NCBI GenBank assembly: GCA_903891235.1
Contig: CAITDW010000200.1
Coordinates: forward strand, 1 to 5,660
Length of the DNA: 5,660 bases
Direction: 5' to 3'
From: an uncultured Candidatus Saccharibacteria bacterium
GTDB lineage: Bacteria > Patescibacteriota > Saccharimonadia > Saccharimonadales > UBA4665
Shown here: positions 1 through 5,531 of the stretch, piece by piece
Layout: each line of letters opens with the position of its first letter
Numbering within the stretch: the stretch's first letter is position 1
Made by a program: the position numbers and the translations under genes
Notes under the pieces: model-generated
The model's database searches: none
The model's input: only the letters and a program-made list of their open reading frames with translations
What the model was told of the DNA's origin: nothing

Positions 1-86
1 AAGTTAGGTGTTTTTGCTATTAATAGCTCTACTAATCTTACACTTGCCTGAGGACCCATACCACCAAGTATTCCTATGGCGGACAT
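1..86 (-). CDS. Aspartate/glutamate racemase family protein, N-terminus (partial)
   Basis: Reading the minus strand from 86 to the window edge gives 28 codons that begin MSAIGILGGMGPQAS. The IGILGGMGP motif is the hallmark N-terminus of the Asp/Glu/hydantoin racemase superfamily, especially cofactor-independent amino-acid racemases of the aspartate racemase type, which interconvert L- and D-amino acids with two cysteines as acid/base. Those cysteines lie further in and are outside the window, so activity and substrate cannot be judged. The start is supported by an AGGAG Shine-Dalgarno at 93-97, six bases before the ATG. The gene lies behind a candidate attenuator (141-257). A D-amino acid for wall peptides is one possible product, but this is inference. 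Family call is firm; exact substrate is unknown. Confidence 0.85.
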   Translation of the reverse strand, partial: MSAIGILGGMGPQASVRLVELLIAKTPN

Positions 87-140
87 AATAGTCTCCTCTT
101 TTGATTAAGTTAAGTTATATAAATTCAAATAGTTTTTTTT

Positions 141-162
141 AAAAAATAGGGCTTTAGCCCCA
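141..162 (-). terminator. Short terminator-like hairpin in the racemase leader (candidate attenuator)
   Basis: On the minus strand a perfect GGGC-TAAA-GCCC hairpin occupies 160-149. It is extended by a G-U and a U-A pair, and after two bases comes a run of six T (146-141). This is the form of a small intrinsic terminator, and it lies about 55 bases upstream of the racemase ATG, downstream of a strong promoter. The UAA stop of the leader ORF forms most of the loop. The GGGC arm could alternatively pair with GCTC of the leader (about 177-180, with one G-U pair), and that GCTC can itself pair with GAGC at 211-214. This gives a classical 1:2 / 2:3 / 3:4 set of mutually exclusive stems. The stems are short, so strength is uncertain. 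The plus strand has no T-run after the hairpin. Confidence 0.55.
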
Positions 163-222
163 ATAAGTAGAGTATTGAGCAAACAACGATATAACTGGTA
201 AAAAACTAATGCTCAGTTTCAT
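154..222 (-). CDS. Candidate leaderless 22-residue leader peptide (attenuator uORF)
   Basis: ATG at 222-220 opens 22 codons that end AQYSTYWG and a TAA stop at 156-154. The A of the ATG lies seven bases after the TATAAT element, which is the expected transcription start, so the message would be leaderless and no Shine-Dalgarno is possible. The last six sense codons hold two tyrosines (TAC, TAT) and one tryptophan (TGG). The stop codon sits in the loop of the terminator-like hairpin. The layout matches ribosome-mediated attenuation: a ribosome paused on the Tyr/Trp codons would cover the 5' arm of the hairpin and let polymerase reach the racemase gene. The signal could be aromatic amino-acid shortage or a translation inhibitor sensed by the nascent peptide; the sequence does not decide. 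The peptide is too short to prove by coding statistics. Confidence 0.55.
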   Translation of the reverse strand: MKLSISFLPVISLFAQYSTYWG

Positions 223-228
223 AAATAT

Positions 229-257
229 ATTATAGCATAACTATTTTTATATGTCCA
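229..257 (-). promoter_or_regulatory. Strong sigma70-type promoter with extended -10, for leader peptide and racemase
   Basis: On the minus strand TGGACA (257-252, five of six consensus bases) is followed after exactly 17 bases by a perfect TATAAT (234-229), itself preceded by TGC, an extended -10 element. The predicted start is near 222, which coincides with the leader-peptide ATG. This is the best promoter match in the window. Confidence 0.8.
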
Positions 258-320
258 ATAATATATAGGTCCCTCAATATTTCTTAAACTTAAAATAACC
301 TATCAAGGGAAGTTTTTTCT

Positions 321-329
321 TGATATTAT
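321..329 (+). promoter_or_regulatory. Extended -10 promoter for the 336 gene
   Basis: TGATATTAT is an extended -10 (TG, one base, TATTAT) ending six bases before the GTG at 336, so the predicted +1 is the G of the start codon. No good -35 is seen 17 bases upstream, which extended -10 promoters tolerate. The spacing is identical to that of the minus-strand leader peptide promoter. Confidence 0.5.
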
Positions 330-335
330 TAAATT

Positions 336-1307
336 GTGAGATCAAAAAAGCTTGTACATAAACTAACACCACTTGCGGAATTCAATGATCTTTTTCTTGC
401 CTTAATCCCAATATTTATTGTTTCATTAGTATTACATTTAGCCCTACATTCACATAAAGCGGAAAATGCGTCTCTTTTAATTACAATACCATTTTTCTTA
501 TTTGCAATAATCTTTTGGCTAATCTATCATTACTTTGAGTTCAAACAGCGTCTTGAGAAACACAGAACAGGCTTGATTAGTTTAGCTAAAACCAATCAAT
601 GGAAACTACAGACCAATATATCTTACGAACAATTACCCCAAGAATTAAATAATGCATCTATATTCATCGTTGCTAATCGTGACGCTAAACTAGTTACCTA
701 TCTACAAACCCCTTCCTGGAACTATATTGATTTATCCTACTGTATCTATCGTGAAACTAAGTATGGAGAATATAAAGCGGCCGATGTATATTGTTCGGTT
801 ATTGTGGCAAAATTACCTCGAATTTTACCAAATATATTTTTTGACTCAAAAAAACAAAAGGATGGTCAAAAATATAAGTCGACTTTCATTAAGAGTCAAA
901 GACATTCCCTAGAAGGTGATTTTGATAATTATTTCGAAACCTACTTCGCAGAAGGCTACACCATAGATAGCATGAGTTTTATTACGCCTGACGTAATGCT
1001 AGCTTTAGAAAATGCCGCTGATTATGATATAGAAATCATAGGGGATCATTTGTTGATGTATGGGCCAGTGTATGTCGATCCTAACAAGATTGCCGAAGAT
1101 GCTGACAAGTTGAAGGCTATAATAAAAACATTAAGCGTAACGGCTAAATCATATGATGACACAAGACTACCAGGCAACGTAGGTTTTCAAACGGTTTCAA
1201 GTCAGGGCTTACAACTGAAAAGAAAAAGTAATATCGCCTGGGTTGCTATTATATTTATTGTTGTATATGCCGTCGTAAGAGCCTTATTATCATTACACTC
1301 TAGTTAG
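336..1307 (+). CDS. Three-segment membrane protein of unknown function
   Basis: This 323-residue protein has two hydrophobic segments near the N-terminus (about residues 17-37 and 47-67), a soluble middle of about 230 residues, and a third hydrophobic segment at about 300-317. The middle part carries a stretch rich in acidic and aromatic residues (EGDFDNYFETYFAEGYTIDS), then a region around SFITPDVMLALENA. I associate this combination with conserved hypothetical proteins of Saccharibacteria, but I cannot name a domain. The segments suggest a soluble domain tethered at both ends, probably cytoplasmic since basic residues flank the segments. A stop codon (TAA) lies two codons upstream in frame, so GTG 336 is the earliest start, and it falls at the predicted transcription start with no Shine-Dalgarno. 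It is transcribed divergently from the racemase leader. Function is not assigned. Confidence 0.85.
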   Translation: MRSKKLVHKLTPLAEFNDLFLALIPIFIVSLVLHLALHSHKAENASLLITIPFFLFAIIFWLIYHYFEFKQRLEKHRTGLISLAKTNQWKLQTNISYEQLPQELNNASIFIVANRDAKLVTYLQTPSWNYIDLSYCIYRETKYGEYKAADVYCSVIVAKLPRILPNIFFDSKKQKDGQKYKSTFIKSQRHSLEGDFDNYFETYFAEGYTIDSMSFITPDVMLALENAADYDIEIIGDHLLMYGPVYVDPNKIAEDADKLKAIIKTLSVTAKSYDDTRLPGNVGFQTVSSQGLQLKRKSNIAWVAIIFIVVYAVVRALLSLHSS

Positions 1308-1358
1308 AAAGCCTCCATAACGAAGCAACTATGTCTTTAATAGCTAATAGCTACTTTG

Positions 1359-1386
1359 CATTCAGTAATTTTTCAGTTACTGAATG
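1359..1386. repeat. Perfect 10-bp inverted repeat upstream of the secreted-protein gene
   Basis: CATTCAGTAA (1359-1368) and TTACTGAATG (1377-1386) are exact reverse complements around an eight-base T-rich centre. A TATAGT hexamer follows directly (1387-1392) and could be the -10 of the 1425 gene. In that case the repeat would lie across the spacer and -35 region like a repressor site. Alternatively it folds in the RNA, as the end of the 336 transcript or as a leader hairpin. No T-run follows on either strand, so a normal intrinsic terminator is less likely. Confidence 0.5.
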
Positions 1387-1424
1387 TATAGTATATTTAT
1401 CTTAAATTAAAGGAGACGAATAGC

Positions 1425-1787
1425 ATGAAGAATAGATTTTTAATCAGTGGGATGAGTATACTTTTGATGAGTGGGACAATAGCGGGAACTACCCTTAGTG
1501 CAAGTGCAGCAACAGTAAATTCTACCAATAGGATTCCGAGGTATGTAATGAGAAGCGATAAGTTAAATGCCGAGGCTCAAGTTCTAGGATTATCCCAAAC
1601 CGAACTGGTTAGTGAACTTAAGTCAACTCCCATGAAACAAATTATTACTAACCATGGTTTTACTAAAGAGTCATTTCATCAAAAAGTTAGGGCTGAGCTA
1701 TTGATAGAACTTCAGAATCAAGGATATGACACTAGTCGACTTAATAGTCAAAAGAATCATCACAAGAAACATCATTATAATCAATAG
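1425..1787 (+). CDS. Small secreted protein with His/Lys-rich C-terminus
   Basis: The 120-residue product starts MKNRFLIS and has a clear Sec signal peptide: two basic residues, a hydrophobic core, and an ASA-A site giving likely cleavage after residue 28. The mature part of about 92 residues contains an alpha-helical module around AQVLGLSQTELVSELKS and ITNHGFTKESF. It resembles the short helix-turn units (LGLSxxEL...HG.T...F) found in many small exported bacterial proteins, including DUF2680-like ones. The C-terminus is rich in His and Lys (NHHKKHHYNQ), so metal or anionic polymer binding is possible. No cysteine is present. The start is supported by AAAGGAG at 1409-1415, nine bases before the ATG. 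The stop overlaps the end of the opposing SDR-like gene by 7 bp. The role is unknown; a surface or secreted factor of the cell is a fair inference. Confidence 0.85.
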   Translation: MKNRFLISGMSILLMSGTIAGTTLSASAATVNSTNRIPRYVMRSDKLNAEAQVLGLSQTELVSELKSTPMKQIITNHGFTKESFHQKVRAELLIELQNQGYDTSRLNSQKNHHKKHHYNQ

Positions 1788-2413
1788 ACCGAATGAATAA
1801 AGGGACTTTTTCCTAAAAACCCTTTATTATCTACTAAATCACAGATAGCTTTAGCTACATCTCTACGGCTAACAGATTGCCAAGGTTTAGGATAATTGAA
1901 ATCTAGTAGATACTTACCTGAACTATCAGAATTTCTCATTCTTGGAGATCTTATTGTAGTCCAATTTAAATCACTTGCTTCTAGAATTTGTAGATGTCGT
2001 TCTCCATCAATAAGAACCTTGCGAGCAATTAAACCAAAAATAAAATGGGTCATTAATGATGTTGGGCTAATTTTGTCTTGTTTTGATTGTGCATCAGCTC
2101 CAGTCAATGTGATAATTCTATTGATGTTATGCTTCTTCATAGATGGAATAATAATTTCCATGCCGCTAGTTAGAATATTTTTTTTAGGCGTGTTCCAGCT
2201 TCCTAGTGTGCTTATAACAATATTACAGCCTTTTATAGCTTTATCTATATCTTCTTGACTATAAATATTACCCTTCATAATCATAAGTCTTTTATTGGCC
2301 TCGAAAGGATTGTTTTTATGCACAAAGGCAGTAACTTTATGATTTTGTTCAATCAATCTATTGACTACCAATCTGCCAACCTTACCTGAAGCTCCAAATA
2401 CGACAATATTCAT
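1781..2413 (-). CDS. NAD(P)-binding oxidoreductase, atypical SDR / NmrA-like
   Basis: The 210-residue protein begins MNIVVFGASGKVGRLVV, a Rossmann beta-alpha-beta unit with the GxxGxxG dinucleotide motif at residues 7-13. Further on it has VISTLGSW after the fourth strand, ITLTGADA, and a DLNWTTIRSPRM segment near residue 155. This is the pattern of atypical short-chain dehydrogenases (NAD(P)H-binding PF13460, SDR a5/NmrA type). The classical YxxxK catalytic pair is not evident, so a specific reaction cannot be given; NAD(P)H-dependent reductase or redox sensor are both possible. The length is normal for the family. An ATG also exists at 2419, two codons earlier. I prefer 2413 because it lies seven bases after a TGG-TTAAAT extended -10 and gives the usual family N-terminus. 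It is divergent from the Sua5-like gene and overlaps the secreted-protein gene tail to tail. Confidence 0.85.
   Translation of the reverse strand: MNIVVFGASGKVGRLVVNRLIEQNHKVTAFVHKNNPFEANKRLMIMKGNIYSQEDIDKAIKGCNIVISTLGSWNTPKKNILTSGMEIIIPSMKKHNINRIITLTGADAQSKQDKISPTSLMTHFIFGLIARKVLIDGERHLQILEASDLNWTTIRSPRMRNSDSSGKYLLDFNYPKPWQSVSRRDVAKAICDLVDNKGFLGKSPFIHSVY
1796..1828. terminator. Long hairpin at the convergent gene ends, possible terminator
   Basis: AATAAAGGG (1796-1804) pairs perfectly with CCCTTTATT (1820-1828). Inside it TTTTT pairs with AAAAA around a three-base loop, leaving a two-base bulge, for about 14 pairs in all. It begins nine bases after the stop of the secreted-protein gene and lies within the last codons of the opposing SDR-like gene. 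It could end or stabilise the plus-strand transcript. No strong T-run follows, so true intrinsic termination is uncertain. Confidence 0.4.
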
Positions 2414-2419
2414 TATCAT

Positions 2420-2428
2420 ATTTAACCA
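2420..2428 (-). promoter_or_regulatory. Weak extended -10 promoter for the SDR-like gene
   Basis: On the minus strand TGG-TTAAAT (2428-2420; four of six -10 bases) ends six bases before the ATG at 2413. The predicted transcript is therefore leaderless. No convincing -35 hexamer is present at the usual distance. Confidence 0.35.
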
Positions 2429-2452
2429 CTGATTGAATAATTCTTAAAACAT

Positions 2453-2482
2453 TTGACAAACGGTTAAGAGAAAATAGATAAT
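2453..2482 (+). promoter_or_regulatory. Sigma70-type promoter for the Sua5-like gene
   Basis: A perfect TTGACA at 2453-2458 is followed after 18 bases by GATAAT (2477-2482, five of six consensus bases). The predicted start is near 2489, one or two bases before the ATG at 2491. The AAGG at 2485-2488 is too close to the ATG to be a Shine-Dalgarno. Confidence 0.7.
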
Positions 2483-2490
2483 CTAAGGCT

Positions 2491-3060
2491 ATGAAAGTAT
2501 TAAATAATCTTAGCGATCCATCGTTAGTCAAAATAATTAACTCAGGAAAAATTGGTATCATACCAACAGACACAGTTTATGGAATGGTTGGTATTGCTAG
2601 TAATCCTGATGTTGCAAATAAGATATACAGTCTCAAAAGACCTGGCATCACAAAAAAGGGAACCTTAATTGCAGCTAATCTTGATCAGCTAGAGCAGCTT
2701 GGATCCTTAAAAGAAGATCTATTGAACGCTGAAGAGTATCTAGGTCGAGGAGTTAGTGTAATAGTTCGCTTGAAAAAGAATTTAAATTACCTGAATTTTG
2801 ACACAGGCTGTCAAGCGGTAAGAATTATTAAGAATGGTCCGCTAAACAATCTATTAACTAAGGTTGGTCCATTAATAACAACAAGTGCTAATTATGGTGG
2901 CCAATCAACTGTAGAGAATATTGGAGATGCTATAAAAGAATTTGGAGATAAATTAGATTTTTATGTCGATGGTGGTCACAAAAATGGAATACCATCAACC
3001 ATTATAGAATTAATAGGCAGTAAAATTACCGTCATTAGACAAGGAAGTTTAAAAATTTAG
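2491..3060 (+). CDS. YrdC/Sua5/TsaC-like threonylcarbamoyl-AMP synthase
   Basis: The 189-residue protein is a single YrdC domain. The family makes threonylcarbamoyl-adenylate from threonine, bicarbonate and ATP, the first step of the universal tRNA t6A37 modification in the cytoplasm. Visible motifs are IPTDTVYGMVG (residues 24-34), AVRII (109-113), TTSAN with the SxN nucleotide-binding motif (131-134), and PSTII (168-172). The second C-terminal Sua5 domain is absent, so it is of the TsaC length class. Several motif positions are unusual. The KxR motif after the first helix reads SLKRP, one residue shorter than the usual KxRP. The usual PGP(V/L)T stretch reads GRGVS, and the usual SG after SAN is GG. 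It has its own promoter and an apparently leaderless start. The fold assignment is strong; full activity is less certain. Confidence 0.9.
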   Translation: MKVLNNLSDPSLVKIINSGKIGIIPTDTVYGMVGIASNPDVANKIYSLKRPGITKKGTLIAANLDQLEQLGSLKEDLLNAEEYLGRGVSVIVRLKKNLNYLNFDTGCQAVRIIKNGPLNNLLTKVGPLITTSANYGGQSTVENIGDAIKEFGDKLDFYVDGGHKNGIPSTIIELIGSKITVIRQGSLKI

Positions 3061-3149
3061 ATTTTTAAGGAATATCTAAGTAAATTAACCTATACTGGTC
3101 AGGTGAATATTCTGCCATATTCTAGATGTGTTTTTTTACTATTAAGATT

Positions 3150-3178
3150 TTTAAAATATGGTGCTTTTAAGTTATAAT
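3150..3178 (+). promoter_or_regulatory. Promoter for the LCP gene
   Basis: A perfect TATAAT at 3173-3178 lies ten bases before the ATG at 3189. TTTAAA (3150-3155) is 17 bases upstream as a weak -35. The predicted start near 3185 leaves a leader of about four bases, and no Shine-Dalgarno is present. Confidence 0.6.
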
Positions 3179-3188
3179 ATAGTACTTA

Positions 3189-4817
3189 ATGGATTACAAA
3201 TATTCAAATAAAAAACCTAGGCCAAAGACTGTTAATATCGACGGTTTTATTCAGCCTAGAATCAGGTCTTTTAATAAACCAACGCCAAAAAAAGTTATTA
3301 ATTTGGCTCCAAAACCACAGCCTAGAAATGTTAAAAAACCAATTTATGACTACCCTAAAGAAAAAATCAAAAGAACTACCAGTCCAACAACACAGGAATA
3401 TATGACAAGACCAAGAAAACCATTCAATAAAACACGCAACGATAAGCCAATTGTAGATAAAAATTTAATAACTAGACGAATAGTAGCTTGCTTACTTGGG
3501 TTAATTTTAATTGTTGGATTTTCAGGGGTAGGTTTTTTGGGCTTTAGGTTACTCAAAACCTCAGAAAAAGTTTTTGGAGGATCTTTTGCATCGAACATTG
3601 GAGATTTATTAGGTAATGGATCACCTCTCAATGGCGAGGACTCAGGACGAGTTAATATCTTGCTTGCCGGTGACTCAGCTGATGATCCTGGACACAGTGG
3701 AGCTAATCTAACGGATTCTATATTAATCTTAAGCATCGATACAAAAACTAATAATACTTTTCTTTTGAGTATACCTAGAGATTTGTGGGTGAAAATGCCT
3801 ATAGGTACATGGCCAGGAAATTCCTATCAAAAAATTAATGCAGCTAATGAAATTGCTGACTTTAATCAACCTGGCTATCCAAAAGGAGGAATGGGAGCAT
3901 TGTCATGGGTTGTTCAGAATGAGATTGGTATTCCTATTAATTATTATGGTCTAATTAATTACTCCGCATTTAAAGACGCTGTTGATGCTGTTGGTGGTGT
4001 CACGATTACCATCAATAGCCCAGACCCAAGAGGAATTTATGATTCTAATACGAAAATTAAATTGCCTAATGGTCCGGCTACTTTAAACGGCCTAGAAGCT
4101 TTGAACCTAGCCAGGTCTAGGGGTGATGGAGTATATACATATGGCTTCCCTAATTCAGACTTTAATCGTACCCAATATCAAAGACAACTTTTACTAGCAG
4201 TAGCTACGAAAGCTAAATCTGCAGGTGTTGTTGGTAATCCATCTAAAGTTAGTAATCTTTTTAACGTACTTGGAAAGAATCTATCTACTGACCTGAGTCT
4301 ATCAAATGTATTAAGGGCAATTAGTTTAACTAAAAATATAGATACTAATAATGTTGCATCTAATTCCTTCTGTTCAACCTTAACTGTTGGAATAAAAGGT
4401 TGTACAGTTCCAATACTAAAATCCTATAGCGATCCAAATTCTGGCCAATCAGCTTTAAGTCCAGTGGCAGGCATAAATGACTTTGGGCAACTGGCACAAT
4501 ATTACAAGAAATTAGCTTCAAACAATCCAATTGTTAAAGAAGGTGCCAGTGTAGTAATACTCAATGGAACTGACACTTCAGGACTAGCATTGAAAGTTAA
4601 AAATAAGCTCGAGAATAAAGGCATGTATGTTGCGGGGACTTATGATGCATCAAAAAACTATCCGTCGTCCACTATTATTGATAATTCAAAGGGTAAAGAT
4701 CCTATGACATTATTGAATCTAAGATCTATTTTTGGGAACAATGTTTCAACCAAACAGCTTGAAGGATCATATCCGGAAGATTTTGTTGTTATTGTAGGCT
4801 CGAATTATAAAAACTAA
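3189..4817 (+). CDS. LytR-CpsA-Psr (LCP) family protein with LytR_C domain
   Basis: LCP enzymes transfer lipid-linked glycopolymers to peptidoglycan outside the membrane. The 542-residue protein has a basic, proline-rich cytoplasmic tail (about residues 1-95), one membrane segment (about 97-121), an extracellular LCP domain (about 154-345) and a C-terminal LytR_C domain (about 452-538). In the LCP domain I see NILLAGDS, TDSILILS (175-182), SIPRDLWV (194-201, with the conserved Arg-Asp), KINAAN (215-220), VDAVGGV (265-271), LNLARSR (305-311) and DFNRTQYQRQ (324-333). These supply the arginines and acidic residues used for pyrophosphate and metal binding, so it looks active. Two cysteines at 395 and 405, in the linker outside the membrane, could form a disulfide. 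The gene has its own promoter and ends convergently, overlapping the next gene by 4 bp. Confidence 0.95.
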   Translation: MDYKYSNKKPRPKTVNIDGFIQPRIRSFNKPTPKKVINLAPKPQPRNVKKPIYDYPKEKIKRTTSPTTQEYMTRPRKPFNKTRNDKPIVDKNLITRRIVACLLGLILIVGFSGVGFLGFRLLKTSEKVFGGSFASNIGDLLGNGSPLNGEDSGRVNILLAGDSADDPGHSGANLTDSILILSIDTKTNNTFLLSIPRDLWVKMPIGTWPGNSYQKINAANEIADFNQPGYPKGGMGALSWVVQNEIGIPINYYGLINYSAFKDAVDAVGGVTITINSPDPRGIYDSNTKIKLPNGPATLNGLEALNLARSRGDGVYTYGFPNSDFNRTQYQRQLLLAVATKAKSAGVVGNPSKVSNLFNVLGKNLSTDLSLSNVLRAISLTKNIDTNNVASNSFCSTLTVGIKGCTVPILKSYSDPNSGQSALSPVAGINDFGQLAQYYKKLASNNPIVKEGASVVILNGTDTSGLALKVKNKLENKGMYVAGTYDASKNYPSSTIIDNSKGKDPMTLLNLRSIFGNNVSTKQLEGSYPEDFVVIVGSNYKN

Positions 4818-4996
4818 TTCTTTACAATACTATTGATTTCATCATTCGATTGATCATCAATTTTTTCTTCAATAATATCGAGCATTTTCGACTGATGAGA
4901 TTGTTCAAGTTTCCAGCCAATATATCCTGCTATTAGTAATACAATTAGTGTTATAAATATTTCAAATATAACTATTGAACTACTACTAGAATACAT
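4814..4996 (-). CDS. Small single-pass membrane protein, 60 residues
   Basis: The product starts MYSSSSSIVIF and has one hydrophobic segment (about residues 8-28, with a glutamate at 12). A hydrophilic, acidic C-terminal half follows (EEKIDDQSNDE), predicted helical and probably cytoplasmic. An AAGGA Shine-Dalgarno (5005-5009) sits eight bases before the ATG, which supports a real gene despite its size. It lies 59 bases downstream of the DHFR-like gene on the same strand, so the two may be cotranscribed. A TATAGA hexamer in the gap could also serve as its own promoter. Its stop overlaps the LCP stop by 4 bp. I do not recognise a family; a small accessory or regulatory membrane protein is possible. 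Confidence 0.65.
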   Translation of the reverse strand: MYSSSSSIVIFEIFITLIVLLIAGYIGWKLEQSHQSKMLDIIEEKIDDQSNDEINSIVKN

Positions 4997-5055
4997 AGGC
5001 TTGATCCTTTTTTATTTTTTTAATGTCTATACTTATAAGATAAAATAAAAGTCAC

Positions 5056-5523
5056 TCATCTGTCAATTTTTTTGTAGACTTCGTAATAAAAATCTATATT
5101 ATTTTCAATAAATTTTGGACTCCTACTGACTAGTTGAAATTTTGAGTCTATTTCTGGAAAAAATTTAGTGCACTTAAAATCCTGATCAATTCGTGTAATA
5201 TATATTTCATCAGCAAGTTCGATACTTAAATCGTACACTGATTGACCACCAATAACCCAAACATCTTTATGTTCTTCAAAAAAAATTTTAGTGTTTGAAA
5301 CTTTATAAAATCCAGGTTTATCAACGAATTTATGAGTTAAAACAAAATTTTTATGAGCATTTGCAGGTTGTTTTAGTTCTTTATAAACCCCTGCCCCCAT
5401 TAAAATTTCTGCACTCTTGATTTTATCTCTGTAGTATTTTTTTTCACTTGATAAATTCCAGGGTATTCCATTTTCGTTGGCTATTCCGTTTTTATTGTCT
5501 ACAGCCACTATTAATCTAATCAT
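5056..5523 (-). CDS. Divergent dihydrofolate reductase-like protein
   Basis: The 155-residue protein has the length and order of bacterial DHFR, which reduces dihydrofolate with NADPH in the cytoplasm. Recognisable parts are LIVAVDNKNGIANENGIPWNL (split by family position: strand A and the W22 loop), VWVIGGQSVYD (89-98, the GG motif) and LADEIYITRID followed by FFPEID (121-126). Glu27 stands where the catalytic Asp27 of the E. coli enzyme lies; Glu also occurs there in vertebrate enzymes. However, the usual MGRxT reads MGAGV (42-46), so the NADPH-contacting Arg and Thr are missing. The Arg that holds the folate glutamate tail (E. coli Arg57) appears as His57. It may be a divergent DHFR with relaxed cofactor or substrate use, or a DHFR/RibD-fold reductase of other specificity. 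No thymidylate synthase gene is in the window. No Shine-Dalgarno is seen. Confidence 0.85.
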   Translation of the reverse strand: MIRLIVAVDNKNGIANENGIPWNLSSEKKYYRDKIKSAEILMGAGVYKELKQPANAHKNFVLTHKFVDKPGFYKVSNTKIFFEEHKDVWVIGGQSVYDLSIELADEIYITRIDQDFKCTKFFPEIDSKFQLVSRSPKFIENNIDFYYEVYKKIDR

Positions 5524-5531
5524 ATGATTAA

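Noticed and set aside
727..912. Open frame of 61 codons inside the 336 gene
   Set aside because: It lies in another frame of a convincing membrane-protein gene, with no ribosome site, promoter or recognisable protein features.
1340..1353. Repeated TAGCTA motif (TAGCTAATAGCTA)
   Set aside because: It is a very short, self-complementary low-complexity repeat with no clear link to a gene or promoter.
1896..2258. 120-codon open frame antisense to the SDR-like gene
   Set aside because: It is a shadow of the Rossmann protein, whose motifs are clear on the other strand; its own product shows no domain or start signal.
2382..2573. 63-codon minus-strand frame across the divergent promoters
   Set aside because: It would run through the promoters and start regions of two well-supported genes and has no supporting signal.
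3049..3068. Perfect 8-bp inverted repeat TTAAAAAT/ATTTTTAA around the Sua5 stop codon
   Set aside because: The stem is made only of A-T pairs in an AT-rich region, so it is likely chance and too weak for a normal terminator.
3350..3736. 128-codon frame antisense to the LCP gene
   Set aside because: The LCP membrane and catalytic motifs explain this stretch; the antisense product shows no family features.
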